A DNA stretch of 64,000 nucleotides from NCBI RefSeq assembly GCF_017814435.1, contig NZ_JAGJCB010000017.1, forward strand, positions 16,944 through 80,943, given 5' to 3'. Under the pieces are notes generated by a model. The model was given only the letters and a program-made list of their open reading frames with translations, did not search any database and had not been told where the DNA came from. The position numbers were made by a program, and so were the translations under genes. This document shows, piece by piece, positions 1-8,172 of the stretch (within the stretch, counting starts at the first letter, position 1; each line of letters opens with the position of its first letter). The stretch comes from Mariniflexile gromovii. Lineage in GTDB: Bacteria; Bacteroidota; Bacteroidia; Flavobacteriales; Flavobacteriaceae.

Positions 1-1
1 T

Positions 2-154
2 ACTATCCAACATATAGATTATAATTTGGCGTTTCGTATCGTTGAACAACGCCAATTAAGAGAAGGTTTTAAATCCTTAGATGAATTAAAAAAAGTAAAA
101 GACTTTCCTGTAAATAAAATCGATATAATTAAATTATATTTGTCCCTCGATTGA
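2..154 (+). CDS. Helix-hairpin-helix (ComEA-like) protein, C-terminal part
   Basis: An open frame runs in from the left edge and stops at 152-154, giving about 50 residues. The tail contains a segment reading GFKSLDELKKVKDFP, which resembles the second half of a helix-hairpin-helix unit (phrases such as 'F-x-S-x-D-E-L' followed by 'V-K-x-F'). ComEA-type helix-hairpin-helix proteins bind DNA without sequence specificity. From memory, such a gene often precedes the acyl-CoA dehydrogenase in Flavobacteriaceae, which fits the next gene here 12 bases downstream. The N-terminus is outside the window, so signal peptide and length cannot be judged. Confidence 0.6.
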   Translation, partial: TIQHIDYNLAFRIVEQRQLREGFKSLDELKKVKDFPVNKIDIIKLYLSLD

Positions 155-166
155 AAAAATAAATAA

Positions 167-1333
167 ATGAACAGTATGTACTTCACTGAAGAACATCAAC
201 TTTTTAGAAAAAGCCTTCAAGATTTTTTACAAAAAGAAGTTGTTCCTCATATTGAAAATTGGGAACAAACAGGTGTTATAGACAGATTTATTTGGAAAAA
301 ATTTGGCGACATGGGGTTCTTCGGAATCAATTATCCAGAAGCTTATGGTGGTCTAAACCTAGATTTGTTTTATACCGTTATTCTTTTAGAAGAATTGCAA
401 AAAATAAACTCAGGTGGTTTTGCGGCAGCAATTTGGGCGCACGCTTATTTAGCCATGACGCATCTTAATGCAGAAGGAAGTGAAGCTATTAAGCAAAACT
501 ATTTAACAGCAAGTATTACTGGTGATAAAATAGGTTGTTTGTGCATTACTGAACCTTTTGGAGGTAGTGATGTAGCTGGCATGCGTACAACGGCAGTTAA
601 AAATGGCGACCATTACATTATAAACGGTTCAAAAACGTTTATAACTAATGGTGTATACAGCGACTATTTAATAGTAGCTGCAAAAACAAGCCCAGAACTA
701 GGAAATAAAGGCATCAGTATTTTTGTTATTGATAGAGAATCAACAGGAGTATCGGCAACCAAATTAAATAAACTAGGATGGCGTGCATCCGATACGGGTG
801 AAATTGCTTTCGACAATGTAAAAATACCTCTTGCTAATTTAATGGGTGAAGAAAACCAAGGCTTCTCTTATATTATGCAACATTTTTCATTGGAACGTTT
901 AATAATGGGTATTAACGCCCACGCCCGTGCAGAATTTGCGTTGGAGTATGCATTGAAATATATGTCCGAACGTATGGCTTTCGGTAAATCAATCGATAAG
1001 TTTCAAGCATTAAGACATTCTATAGCCGATTTATATACGGATATGGAAATTTGCAAAGAATTTAATTATTCAGTCACTTTTAGATTAAATAAAGGGGAAT
1101 ACGTGGTAAAACACGCCACCATGTCTAAGCTTAGATCCACTAAAATGGCAGATGAAGTTATTTATCAGTGCTTACAATTTTTAGGAGGTTATGGTTATAT
1201 GGAAGATTACCCTATGGCTAGACTATTGCGAGATAGTAGGTTAGGGCCCATTGGAGGAGGAACTTCCGAGATTTTAAGAGAGATTTTGGCAAAAATCATC
1301 ATCGATAAAAAAGAATATAAACCAGCAACATAA
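167..1333 (+). CDS. Acyl-CoA dehydrogenase
   Basis: A 388-residue flavoprotein of the acyl-CoA dehydrogenase family, which oxidises acyl-CoA to the trans-2-enoyl form with FAD and passes electrons to ETF. The middle domain shows the FAD-binding stretch CITEPFGGSDVAGMRT and the signature FITNG. The C-terminal helical domain has RMAFGKSI, LGGYGYMEDYP and the final IGGGTSEI. At the place where medium-chain enzymes carry their catalytic Glu (YEGT) this protein has Gly; instead Glu243 in FSLERLI matches the alternative base position of long-chain and isovaleryl-CoA enzymes. Substrate is therefore probably not straight medium-chain acyl-CoA, but that is inference. A second ATG at 176 (MYFTEE) is an alternative start that would remove three residues. 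Confidence 0.93.
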   Translation: MNSMYFTEEHQLFRKSLQDFLQKEVVPHIENWEQTGVIDRFIWKKFGDMGFFGINYPEAYGGLNLDLFYTVILLEELQKINSGGFAAAIWAHAYLAMTHLNAEGSEAIKQNYLTASITGDKIGCLCITEPFGGSDVAGMRTTAVKNGDHYIINGSKTFITNGVYSDYLIVAAKTSPELGNKGISIFVIDRESTGVSATKLNKLGWRASDTGEIAFDNVKIPLANLMGEENQGFSYIMQHFSLERLIMGINAHARAEFALEYALKYMSERMAFGKSIDKFQALRHSIADLYTDMEICKEFNYSVTFRLNKGEYVVKHATMSKLRSTKMADEVIYQCLQFLGGYGYMEDYPMARLLRDSRLGPIGGGTSEILREILAKIIIDKKEYKPAT

Positions 1334-1343
1334 AAAAAATGTC

Positions 1344-1364
1344 AATTGTTAATTGTTAATTGAT
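1344..1364 (+). repeat. Heptamer tandem repeat (AATTGTT)x3
   Basis: Three consecutive 7-base units, the last one ending GAT in place of GTT, lie between the dehydrogenase stop and rpsU. The second unit supplies the TTG used here as the likely -33 element of the rpsU promoter, so a change in unit number would change promoter spacing. Confidence 0.7.
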
Positions 1365-1381
1365 AATTATTTTTATTTTTG
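1353..1381 (+). promoter_or_regulatory. Promoter of rpsU (-33 / -7 type)
   Basis: TTG at 1353-1355 and TATTTTTG at 1374-1381 fit the Bacteroidota sigma-A consensus TTG / TAnnTTTG with an 18-base spacer. The predicted transcript begins roughly 30 bases before the rpsU start. Confidence 0.65.
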
Positions 1382-1400
1382 CACCCGAAAATCTAAAAGA

Positions 1401-1408
1401 GAGGAGGT
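1401..1408 (+). promoter_or_regulatory. Strong Shine-Dalgarno of rpsU
   Basis: GAGGAGGT lies 9 bases before the ATG. The seven bases AGGAGGT match the conserved 16S rRNA tail. The ribosomal-protein genes inspected nearby (tuf, secE, rplK, rplA, rplL) have only A-rich leaders, so this site is exceptional in the window. Confidence 0.9.
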
Positions 1409-1417
1409 TAAGACACT

Positions 1418-1612
1418 ATGTTAATAATACCAATTAAAGAAGGAGAAAATATAGATAGAGCGCTAAAGCGTTACAAGAGAAAGTTTGATAAAACTGGAAC
1501 TAAACGTCAGTTAAATGCTCGTAAGCAGTTTACTAAGCCATCTGTAGAACGTAGAGCACAAATACAAAAAGCTCAATACATTCAAGGTTTAAGAGACGCA
1601 GAAGATATATAA
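1418..1612 (+). CDS. rpsU: 30S ribosomal protein bS21
   Basis: A 64-residue basic protein with the bS21 pattern: an acidic N-terminus (IKEGENIDRALKRYKRKF) followed by Arg/Lys-rich helices (KRQLNARKQF, SVERRAQIQKAQYI). bS21 binds the 30S platform near the 3' end of 16S rRNA. In Bacteroidota ribosomes it is known to help sequester the anti-Shine-Dalgarno, and rpsU mRNA is reported to keep a strong Shine-Dalgarno so that bS21-deficient ribosomes translate it preferentially. The leader here shows exactly this site. The gene is a single-cistron unit with its own promoter and a terminator starting about 20 bases after the stop. Confidence 0.97.
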   Translation: MLIIPIKEGENIDRALKRYKRKFDKTGTKRQLNARKQFTKPSVERRAQIQKAQYIQGLRDAEDI

Positions 1613-1633
1613 TCTGTTCTCACATATAAATTA

Positions 1634-1664
1634 AAATCCCGCTACCTAGCGGGATTTTTTTTTG
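1634..1664 (+). terminator. Intrinsic terminator of rpsU
   Basis: An AT-flanked stem with core ATCCCGCTA / TAGCGGGAT and a very short loop is followed by a run of nine T. Confidence 0.93.
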
Positions 1665-1700
1665 CTTTATATTTATTTTGGCGTTATAAAGTTGTGTTCT

Positions 1701-1721
1701 TAACTTTTAACTTTTAACTTT
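1701..1721 (+). repeat. Heptamer tandem repeat (TAACTTT)x3
   Basis: Three perfect 7-base units followed by degenerate AAAACTTT and AAACTT copies immediately upstream of xerC. Confidence 0.7.
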
Positions 1722-1740
1722 AAAACTTTAAACTTAGAAA

Positions 1741-2631
1741 ATGTCTTTTAAACCGTTTACAGATCATCTTTTATTGGAGAAAAATTATTCACCACTAACA
1801 GTCAAGGCCTATCAAAATGATTTAGATGTTTTTTTAGAGTTCATTAAATTAGAATACCGAACAAATTCAATTAATAAAGTTAATTATGCCCAAATCCGTA
1901 CATGGATTGTTTCGTTGGTTGAAAGCGGCTTGTCCAACCGAAGCGTCAATCGTAAAGTTTCGGCATTAAACACCTATTACAAATTTCTTCTAAAAACAAA
2001 AACAATTGAAGTAAACCCATTGGTTAAGCATAAAGCCTTAAAAACAAGTAAAAAAATACAAATCCCTTTTTCAGAAGCTGAAGTTTCAACTGTTTTAGAT
2101 GATTTTAATTTTGAAAATGATTTTGAAGGCATCCGAAATAAACTCATCATCGAATTGTTTTATTCTACAGGCATACGAAGAATCGAGTTGGTAGAGTTAA
2201 AGTTGTTAAGTTTCAATTTACATAATAAAACGTTAAAAGTATTAGGTAAAAGAAATAAGGAGCGCATCATCCCGTTATTAGAATCAGTAATAGGTACTTT
2301 AAATTTGTATTTGAAAGAGCGAAACCAGCTAGAGCATGTTACCGATAGTGAATATTTATTTTTAACCCAAAAAGGAGTTAAAATTTATGAAACTCTTGTT
2401 TACAGAATAATAAATGATTATTTTAGTAATGCATCTACGAAAGTAAAAAAGAGTCCGCATATATTAAGACATTCTTTTGCAACTCATTTGCTTAATCAAG
2501 GAGCCGATTTAAATGCTGTTAAAGAACTTCTTGGTCATTCAAGTTTGGCAGCTACCCAAGTTTATACTCATAATAGTATAGCAGAGTTAAAAAAGGTGCA
2601 TGTAAATTCGCATCCAAGAAGTAAAAAATAG
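1741..2631 (+). CDS. xerC: Tyrosine recombinase XerC/XerD family
   Basis: A 296-residue integrase of the Xer family, which resolves chromosome dimers at dif in the septal region. Residues 1-90 form the SAM-like DNA-binding domain. The catalytic domain shows all expected residues: Arg146 in STGIRRIEL, Lys170, His240 and Arg243 in HILRHSF, His266 in LLGHSS, and the nucleophile Tyr275 in QVYTH. Length and context (core chromosome, between rpsU and hpf, a common Flavobacteriaceae order) argue for the housekeeping enzyme and not a mobile-element integrase. Assignment to XerC versus XerD cannot be settled from one copy. Confidence 0.9.
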   Translation: MSFKPFTDHLLLEKNYSPLTVKAYQNDLDVFLEFIKLEYRTNSINKVNYAQIRTWIVSLVESGLSNRSVNRKVSALNTYYKFLLKTKTIEVNPLVKHKALKTSKKIQIPFSEAEVSTVLDDFNFENDFEGIRNKLIIELFYSTGIRRIELVELKLLSFNLHNKTLKVLGKRNKERIIPLLESVIGTLNLYLKERNQLEHVTDSEYLFLTQKGVKIYETLVYRIINDYFSNASTKVKKSPHILRHSFATHLLNQGADLNAVKELLGHSSLAATQVYTHNSIAELKKVHVNSHPRSKK

Positions 2632-2667
2632 TATTAAACGTTATTGTCTAACCAAAAAATAATAAGA

Positions 2668-2970
2668 ATGAAAGTAATCACGCAATCAGTTAATTTTAAT
2701 GCAGACAAAAAGTTAATCAACTTTATTCAAAAACGAATGGACAAGTTAGATCAGTTTTATGATAAAGTCATCCAATCAGATGTTTTTTTAAAATTAGATA
2801 ACACAAGCGATAAAGAAAATAAAATTTTTGAAGCAAAGCTAAGTGTACCTGGAGATAGTTTTGTAGTAAAAAAACAATGCAGAAGTTTTGAAGAAGGTGC
2901 AGATATGGCAGCTGCTTCCTTAGAAAGACAGCTAAAAAAGCGAAAAGAAAAATTAAGAGCACATTTATAA
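2668..2970 (+). CDS. hpf: Ribosome hibernation promoting factor, short form
   Basis: A 100-residue protein of the HPF/RaiA (sigma-54 modulation) family, which binds the 30S mRNA/tRNA channel in stationary phase and protects idle ribosomes. It starts MKVITQSVNF and shows the beta-alpha fold pattern with the conserved basic C-terminus (RQLKKRKEKLRAHL). There is no C-terminal dimerisation domain, so it is the short type. The frame stays open upstream to a TTG at 2644, but the ATG at 2668 starts exactly at the conserved beta strand and is preferred. It follows xerC by 36 bases, probably in one operon. Confidence 0.9.
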   Translation: MKVITQSVNFNADKKLINFIQKRMDKLDQFYDKVIQSDVFLKLDNTSDKENKIFEAKLSVPGDSFVVKKQCRSFEEGADMAAASLERQLKKRKEKLRAHL

Positions 2971-2991
2971 TAAAAATTCTAGAAAAATGTT

Positions 2992-3020
2992 TTGATTAAA
3001 ATAAAAAATCTATACATTTG
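2992..3020 (+). promoter_or_regulatory. Promoter of the tRNA-tuf cluster
   Basis: TTG at 2992-2994 and TACATTTG at 3013-3020 with an 18-base spacer, 51 bases before the first tRNA. Confidence 0.65.
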
Positions 3021-3071
3021 CAATCCGTTAGAAATAGCGGGTTTTTTTTATGCTTAAAAAGTGTAAAAAAC

Positions 3072-3145
3072 GCCGATGTAGCTCAGCTGGCTAGAGCAGC
3101 TGATTTGTAATCAGCAGGTCGTGGGTTCGAGTCCCTCCATCGGCT
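3072..3145 (+). tRNA. tRNA-Thr (UGU anticodon)
   Basis: Acceptor GCCGATG pairs with CATCGGC (discriminator T). D-arm, anticodon stem CTGAT/ATCAG with loop anticodon TGT, and the T-arm GGGTTCGAGTCCC are all present. CCA is not encoded. An identical 74-base copy lies at 32445-32518. Confidence 0.97.
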
Positions 3146-3207
3146 CTTTTAAATCCATAGTTCCTAATTGGAATTTGGTGATTTAAAAATTGAAATTTTG
3201 ATAATTT

Positions 3208-3289
<82 letters not shown>

Positions 3290-3360
3290 CAACAAATTTC
3301 TGCGAAAGCGGAAATCTATTTGAAATATTGAAACCATACAAGCGAAAGCTTGTTAAAATT

Positions 3361-3433
3361 GCGAGAGTAGCTCAGTTGGTAGAGCGTCAGCCTTCCAAGC
3401 TGAATGTCGCCGGTTCGAACCCGGTCTCTCGCT
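3361..3433 (+). tRNA. tRNA-Gly (UCC anticodon)
   Basis: Acceptor GCGAGAG/CTCTCGC, anticodon stem CAGC/GCTG around TCC, T-arm CCGGTTCGAACCCGG; 73 bases. Confidence 0.96.
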
Positions 3434-3503
3434 CAATTATTTACGCATTATGGATTGCGAGTTACAAATCGTATATCAAAAAATCGGCAATCGTAAATAA
3501 ATT

Positions 3504-3575
3504 GCCGGTGTAGCTCAGGGGTAGAGCGTTTCCTTGGTAAGGAAGAGGTCACGAGTTCAATTCTCGTCATTGGCT
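3504..3575 (+). tRNA. tRNA-Thr (GGU anticodon)
   Basis: Acceptor GCCGGTG pairs with CATTGGC through two G-U pairs. Anticodon stem TTCCT/AGGAA around GGT; T-arm ACGAGTTCAATTCTCGT; 72 bases. It lies 66 bases before tuf, so co-transcription is likely. Confidence 0.95.
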
Positions 3576-3641
3576 CAATTTTGAATTAAATTAGAATACA
3601 CTAATATTATTATATAACTAAGATTAAAATTATTTAAAAAC

Positions 3642-4829
3642 ATGGCAAAGGCAACTTTCGATCGTTCAAAACCACACTTAAATATTGGTACAATTGGACA
3701 CGTAGATCACGGTAAAACAACTTTAACTGCTGCTATTACTAAAGTATTAGCTGATGCAGGTTTATCAGAAGCAAAATCATTCGATCAGATTGATAACGCT
3801 CCAGAAGAAAAAGAAAGAGGTATTACAATTAATACTTCTCACGTAGAATATTCAACAGCAAACCGTCATTACGCTCACGTTGACTGTCCAGGTCACGCGG
3901 ATTACGTAAAGAACATGGTTACTGGTGCTGCTCAAATGGACGGTGCTATCTTGGTTGTTGCTGCAACTGATGGTCCAATGCCACAAACTCGCGAGCACAT
4001 CCTTTTAGGACGTCAAGTAGGTATTCCTCGTATCGTTGTATTCATGAACAAAGTGGATATGGTTGATGATGAAGAGTTATTAGAGTTAGTTGATATGGAA
4101 ATTAGAGATTTATTATCTTTCTACGAATATGATGGAGATAATGGACCTGTAATTGCCGGTTCTGCTTTAGGTGCACTTAACGGTGAGCAAAAATGGGTAG
4201 ATACAGTTTTACAATTAATGGAAGCTTGTGATACTTGGATTGAAGAGCCATTACGTGAGATTGATAAGCCTTTCTTAATGCCTATCGAAGACGTATTCTC
4301 TATTACTGGTCGTGGTACTGTAGCAACTGGTCGTATTGAAACTGGTATTGCTAAAACTGGAGATCCAGTTGAAATCATTGGTATGGGTGCTGAGAAATTA
4401 ACATCTACTATCACTGGTATCGAAATGTTCCGTCAAATCCTAGATAGAGGTGAAGCTGGAGATAACGCAGGTATCTTATTAAGAGGTATTGAGAAAACTC
4501 AAATCTCTAGAGGTATGGTTATTGTTAAGCCAGGTTCTGTAACTCCTCACGCTAAATTCAAAGCTGAGGTTTATATCTTGAAAAAAGAAGAAGGTGGTCG
4601 TCACACACCATTCCACAACAACTACCGTCCACAGTTCTACGTACGTACAACTGACGTAACTGGAAACATTGCGCTTCCTGATGGAGTTGAAATGGTTATG
4701 CCTGGAGATAACTTAACTATTACTGTTGAACTTATTCAAAAAATTGCAATGAACGTTGGTTTACGTTTCGCAATCCGTGAAGGTGGTCGTACAGTAGGTG
4801 CAGGTCAGGTAACTGAAATTTTAGACTAA
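3642..4829 (+). CDS. tuf: Elongation factor Tu
   Basis: A 395-residue EF-Tu, the GTPase that delivers aminoacyl-tRNA to the ribosome. G1 GHVDHGKT at 19-26, the switch region RGITI near 59-63, G3 DCPGH at 81-85 and G4 NKVD at 136-139 are intact. Domains 2 and 3 follow ([13 protein letters not shown]; the C-terminal [12 protein letters not shown] that contacts aminoacyl-tRNA). Codons are strongly biased, as expected for a very highly expressed gene. The leader is AT-only with no Shine-Dalgarno. It sits in the classic tRNA-tuf-tRNA-Trp-secE-nusG order. Confidence 0.99.
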   Translation: MAKATFDRSKPHLNIGTIGHVDHGKTTLTAAITKVLADAGLSEAKSFDQIDNAPEEKERGITINTSHVEYSTANRHYAHVDCPGHADYVKNMVTGAAQMDGAILVVAATDGPMPQTREHILLGRQVGIPRIVVFMNKVDMVDDEELLELVDMEIRDLLSFYEYDGDNGPVIAGSALGALNGEQKWVDTVLQLMEACDTWIEEPLREIDKPFLMPIEDVFSITGRGTVATGRIETGIAKTGDPVEIIGMGAEKLTSTITGIEMFRQILDRGEAGDNAGILLRGIEKTQISRGMVIVKPGSVTPHAKFKAEVYILKKEEGGRHTPFHNNYRPQFYVRTTDVTGNIALPDGVEMVMPGDNLTITVELIQKIAMNVGLRFAIREGGRTVGAGQVTEILD

Positions 4830-4851
4830 TTAGTTTAATATAAAATAAGCT

Positions 4852-4878
4852 AAGGTATTCCGTTTTTCGGAATACCTT
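4852..4878 (+). terminator. Hairpin after tuf
   Basis: A perfect 11-bp stem, AAGGTATTCCG with CGGAATACCTT, around a five-T loop, begins 22 bases after the tuf stop. It is followed by GACTTATGTTT and not a clean T-run, so it may slow or process the transcript before tRNA-Trp and need not terminate fully. Confidence 0.6.
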
Positions 4879-4889
4879 GACTTATGTTT

Positions 4890-4962
4890 ACGGGTTTAGC
4901 TCAGTTGGTAGAGCACTGGTCTCCAAAACCAGGTGTCGAGAGTTCGAGTCCCTCAACCCGTG
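4890..4962 (+). tRNA. tRNA-Trp (CCA anticodon)
   Basis: Acceptor ACGGGTT/AACCCGT, anticodon stem CTGGT/ACCAG with CCA, T-arm GAGAGTTCGAGTCCCTC; 73 bases. Its place between tuf and secE is widely conserved in bacteria. Confidence 0.97.
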
Positions 4963-5082
4963 CATAGAAAGCATATTACCCAAAGTAAATAGCTTAAAGA
5001 AAATAAAGAAAAGAAGATTTCACTAAAGTCAATTTTCGAATTGATAGACAGAAATTTTTAATCTGTTGAAAAATATATATAA

Positions 5083-5277
5083 ATGGCTGGAATTGTAAAT
5101 TACGTAAAAGAATCATTTGGCGAACTTAAAAATAATGTGAGCTGGCCAACTTGGGCAGAAGCACAAAGTTTAACTGTTTTAGTTGCTGTATTTTCAATTA
5201 TATTTTCCTTAGCAATTTGGGGAATAGATACAGTATTCAGTAAAGTGATAGCATTTTATTTTCAATTGATTAGTTAA
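5083..5277 (+). CDS. secE: Preprotein translocase subunit SecE
   Basis: A 64-residue single-span SecE, the clamp subunit of the SecYEG channel in the inner membrane. The amphipathic segment VKESFGELKNNVSWPTWAEA is the family signature, including the conserved V-S-W-P, and a hydrophobic helix spans about residues 30-55. The short form with one transmembrane helix is normal outside Enterobacteria. It is 9 bases from nusG. Confidence 0.96.
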   Translation: MAGIVNYVKESFGELKNNVSWPTWAEAQSLTVLVAVFSIIFSLAIWGIDTVFSKVIAFYFQLIS

Positions 5278-5286
5278 AGAAAGAAT

Positions 5287-5841
5287 ATGTCTGAGGTAAG
5301 CGAAAAAAAATGGTATGTTGTAAGGGCTGTAAGTGGTCAAGAAAATAAGATTAAAACTTATATCGAGAATGAAATTGCTCGTTTAGGTTTTCAAGATTAT
5401 GTTGATCAGGTATTGGTTCCAACTGAACGCGTGATTCAAATACGTAACGGAAAAAAAATACATAAAGAAAAAGTATTTTTTCCAGGTTACATTATGATTC
5501 AAGCGAACTTATCAGGAGAGATTCCTCATATTATCAGATCGGTTACGAATGTAATTGGTTTTTTAGGTGAAACAAAAGGTGGTGATCCAGTGCCGTTAAG
5601 ACAATCTGAAGTTAACAGAATGTTAGGTAAGGTAGATGAGTTATCGGTTGAAGAAAATTCAACGGTTGCAATACCATTTACCAAAGGAGAAACTGTTAAA
5701 GTTATTGATGGACCATTCAATGGATTTGATGGAACTATCGAAAAAATAAATGAAGAAAAGCGTAAACTGGAAGTCATGGTGAAAATTTTTGGAAGAAAAA
5801 CACCATTAGAGTTAAGTTATATGCAGGTTGAAAAAGTATAA
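5287..5841 (+). CDS. nusG: Transcription termination/antitermination factor NusG
   Basis: A 184-residue NusG that binds RNA polymerase beta' and couples it to Rho or to S10. The NGN domain begins KKWYVVRAVSGQE and contains FFPGYIMI; the C-terminal KOW domain contains KGETVKVIDGPFNGFDGTIEKI. Length is typical with no insertion domain. It is followed after 75 bases by rplK. Confidence 0.98.
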   Translation: MSEVSEKKWYVVRAVSGQENKIKTYIENEIARLGFQDYVDQVLVPTERVIQIRNGKKIHKEKVFFPGYIMIQANLSGEIPHIIRSVTNVIGFLGETKGGDPVPLRQSEVNRMLGKVDELSVEENSTVAIPFTKGETVKVIDGPFNGFDGTIEKINEEKRKLEVMVKIFGRKTPLELSYMQVEKV

Positions 5842-5916
5842 TAATTGTTACACTATATAAAAAGATACGGTTTTTTGCTTCCAAATTAAAAGGCGTATCA
5901 ACTTAAATTATTAAAA

Positions 5917-6354
5917 ATGGCAAAAGAAATTGGTAAAGTAGTTAAGTTACAAGTTCGGGGAGGTGCTGCGAATCCGTCGCCACCGGTTGGACCCGCTTTA
6001 GGTGCTGCTGGGGTTAACATTATGGAGTTCTGTAAGCAATTTAATGCTAGAACGCAAGATAAGCCAGGTAAAGTATTGCCTGTTGTTATCACCGTATATA
6101 AAGACAAGTCTTTCGACTTCGTTATTAAAACGCCTCCAGCTGCAGTACAATTATTAGAAGCGGCCAAGTTAAAAAGTGGTTCAGGAGAACCAAACCGAAA
6201 AAAAGTAGCTAAAGTTTCATGGGATCAAATCAAAACTATAGCAGAAGATAAAATGGTAGATTTAAACGCATTTACTATCGAATCTGCTATGACAATGATA
6301 GCTGGTACCGCAAGGTCTATGGGTATAACCGTGACTGGAAACGCACCAAAGTAA
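5917..6354 (+). CDS. rplK: 50S ribosomal protein uL11
   Basis: A 145-residue uL11 of the GTPase-associated centre. The N-terminal domain carries the flexible proline-rich [10 protein letters not shown] motif, and the C-terminal rRNA-binding domain ends [12 protein letters not shown]. It begins the rplKAJL block; leader AT-rich with no Shine-Dalgarno. Confidence 0.99.
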   Translation: MAKEIGKVVKLQVRGGAANPSPPVGPALGAAGVNIMEFCKQFNARTQDKPGKVLPVVITVYKDKSFDFVIKTPPAAVQLLEAAKLKSGSGEPNRKKVAKVSWDQIKTIAEDKMVDLNAFTIESAMTMIAGTARSMGITVTGNAPK

Positions 6355-6374
6355 TCTATAAAAGACATTAAAAA

Positions 6375-7064
6375 ATGGCAAGATTAACAAAAAAGCAAAA
6401 AGAAGCTTTAGCAAAAATAGAAAAAGGGAGAGTTTACTCTCTTGATGAAGCATCTGCATTAGTAAAAGAAATTACTAATACTAAGTTTGATGCATCAGTA
6501 GACATTGCTGTACGTTTAGGAGTAGATCCTCGTAAAGCAAACCAGATGGTGAGAGGTGTGGTTTCATTACCTCACGGAACTGGTAAAGACATGAAAGTAT
6601 TAGCATTAGTTACTCCAGACAAAGAAGCAGAAGCTAAAGAAGCTGGAGCAGATTACGTTGGTTTAGACGAGTATCTTGAAAAAATCAAGAATGGTTGGAC
6701 AGATGTAGACGTAATTATTACTATGCCTAGTGTAATGGGTAAATTAGGTCCGTTAGGACGTGTATTAGGTCCTCGTGGTTTAATGCCTAACCCAAAAACT
6801 GGTACAGTAACTATGGATGTTGCTAAAGCTGTAGAAGAAGTTAAAGCTGGTAAAATTGACTTTAAAGTTGATAAAACCGGTATTGTACATGCAGCAATAG
6901 GAAAAGCATCTTTTAGTGCTGATAAAATTGCAGGTAATGCAACAGAATTAATTCAAACATTAATAAAACTTAAGCCAACAACTGCTAAAGGTGTATACGT
7001 TAAAAGTATTTTCCTTTCTAGTACTATGAGTCCTAGTGTTGCTGTTGATCCTAAAGTTGGTTAA
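6375..7064 (+). CDS. rplA: 50S ribosomal protein uL1
   Basis: A 229-residue uL1 forming the mobile L1 stalk at the E site. The signature of the rRNA-binding region is visible ([21 protein letters not shown]). uL1 usually represses its own operon by binding a mimic site in the mRNA; no such site was resolved by eye here. It starts 20 bases after rplK. Confidence 0.99.
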   Translation: MARLTKKQKEALAKIEKGRVYSLDEASALVKEITNTKFDASVDIAVRLGVDPRKANQMVRGVVSLPHGTGKDMKVLALVTPDKEAEAKEAGADYVGLDEYLEKIKNGWTDVDVIITMPSVMGKLGPLGRVLGPRGLMPNPKTGTVTMDVAKAVEEVKAGKIDFKVDKTGIVHAAIGKASFSADKIAGNATELIQTLIKLKPTTAKGVYVKSIFLSSTMSPSVAVDPKVG

Positions 7065-7083
7065 TTAGTTAAATACTTTTATT

Positions 7084-7605
7084 ATGACAAGAGAAGAAAA
7101 ATCACAAGTAATTGAGGACTTAACTGCAGAATTAGCCAGTAATGCTAACATTTATGTAGCAGATATTTCAGGATTAAATGCATTAACTACCTCAGAGCTA
7201 CGTCGTGCTTGCTTTAAAGCAAACATAAAACTAGCAGTCGTTAAAAATACATTACTTGAAAAAGCAATGGAAGCATCTGAAAGAGATTTTGGAAACCTTC
7301 CAACAGTTTTAAAAGGAAATACATCTGTGATGTATTCTGAAACAGGTAATGCACCAGCAAAGTTAATTAAAACCTTCCGCAAAAAATCAGAGAAGCCTTT
7401 ATTAAAAGGAGCATTTATTGAGGAGTGTGTTTATATTGGCGACAACCAATTAGACATGTTAGTTGATATCAAGTCTAAAGAAGAGTTATTAGGAGAGATT
7501 GTAGGATTGTTACAATCGCCTGCTAAAAACGTTGTTTCAGCACTTAAATCAAGTGGTGGTAAACTAGCTGGTATCTTAAAAACACTATCTGAAAAAGAAG
7601 GATAG
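7084..7605 (+). CDS. rplJ: 50S ribosomal protein uL10
   Basis: A 173-residue uL10, the base of the L12 stalk. The N-terminal rRNA-binding domain (MTREEKSQVIEDL, VVKNTLLEKAM) is followed by the C-terminal helix that holds L12 dimers (SALKSSGGKLAGILKTLSEKE). It starts only 19 bases after rplA, leaving no room for the long L10 leader found in E. coli. Confidence 0.98.
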   Translation: MTREEKSQVIEDLTAELASNANIYVADISGLNALTTSELRRACFKANIKLAVVKNTLLEKAMEASERDFGNLPTVLKGNTSVMYSETGNAPAKLIKTFRKKSEKPLLKGAFIEECVYIGDNQLDMLVDIKSKEELLGEIVGLLQSPAKNVVSALKSSGGKLAGILKTLSEKEG

Positions 7606-7670
7606 TATTAAACAGTACGCACTATATTACAATTATATTAAAATTAAAAATTTATTAAAAACGATAGAAA

Positions 7671-8048
7671 ATGGCAGATTTAAAAGATTTCGCAGAACAA
7701 TTAGTTAACTTAACAGTAAAAGAAGTAAACGAGTTAGCAACAATATTAAAAGAAGAGTACGGTATTGAGCCTGCTGCTGCTGCTGTAGCGGTTGCTGCTG
7801 GTCCTGCTGCAGGTGGTGATGATGCTGCTGAAGCTCAAACTGAGTTTACAGTTGTATTAAAAGCTGCTGGTGCATCTAAATTAGGTGTTGTAAAATTAGT
7901 TAAAGAATTAACTGGTTTAGGTTTAAAAGAAGCTAAAGAATTAGTTGATGGAGCTCCAAGTAATGTTAAAGAAGGAGTATCTAAAGACGAAGCTGAAGCT
8001 TTAAAAGCATCTTTAGAAGAAGCTGGAGCAGAGGTTGAGCTTAAATAA
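7671..8048 (+). CDS. rplL: 50S ribosomal protein bL12
   Basis: A 125-residue bL12. The N-terminal dimerisation helix ([22 protein letters not shown]) is joined by an Ala/Gly-rich hinge to the C-terminal factor-binding domain ([27 protein letters not shown]). Four dimeric copies bind L10 and recruit translational GTPases. Confidence 0.99.
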   Translation: MADLKDFAEQLVNLTVKEVNELATILKEEYGIEPAAAAVAVAAGPAAGGDDAAEAQTEFTVVLKAAGASKLGVVKLVKELTGLGLKEAKELVDGAPSNVKEGVSKDEAEALKASLEEAGAEVELK

Positions 8049-8071
8049 GCTTAGCTACCAAACAACATAAA

Positions 8072-8108
8072 GGTTTAGGTCTGGAGTTTAACCTTCAAGA
8101 CCTAAACC
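8072..8108 (+). terminator. Attenuator-like hairpin between rplL and rpoB
   Basis: A perfect 11-bp stem, GGTTTAGGTCT with AGACCTAAACC, encloses a 15-base loop and is followed by ATTTTGCG with only four T. It sits in the 124-base rplL-rpoB gap, the place where many bacteria partly terminate so that ribosomal protein exceeds polymerase. Confidence 0.65.
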
Positions 8109-8172
8109 ATTTTGCGTATATAAGAATTAGATACGCCATAACTATTTTTTTTAATCAAAATTCCGTCCATTG

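Noticed and set aside
1741..2631. Integrase of a mobile element next to the tRNA cluster
   Set aside because: Size, motifs and conserved core neighbours point to housekeeping XerC; no attachment-site duplication of a tRNA end was seen.
3328..3513. 61-codon frame over the tRNA cluster
   Set aside because: Reads through tRNA-Gly; the tRNA call explains the bases.
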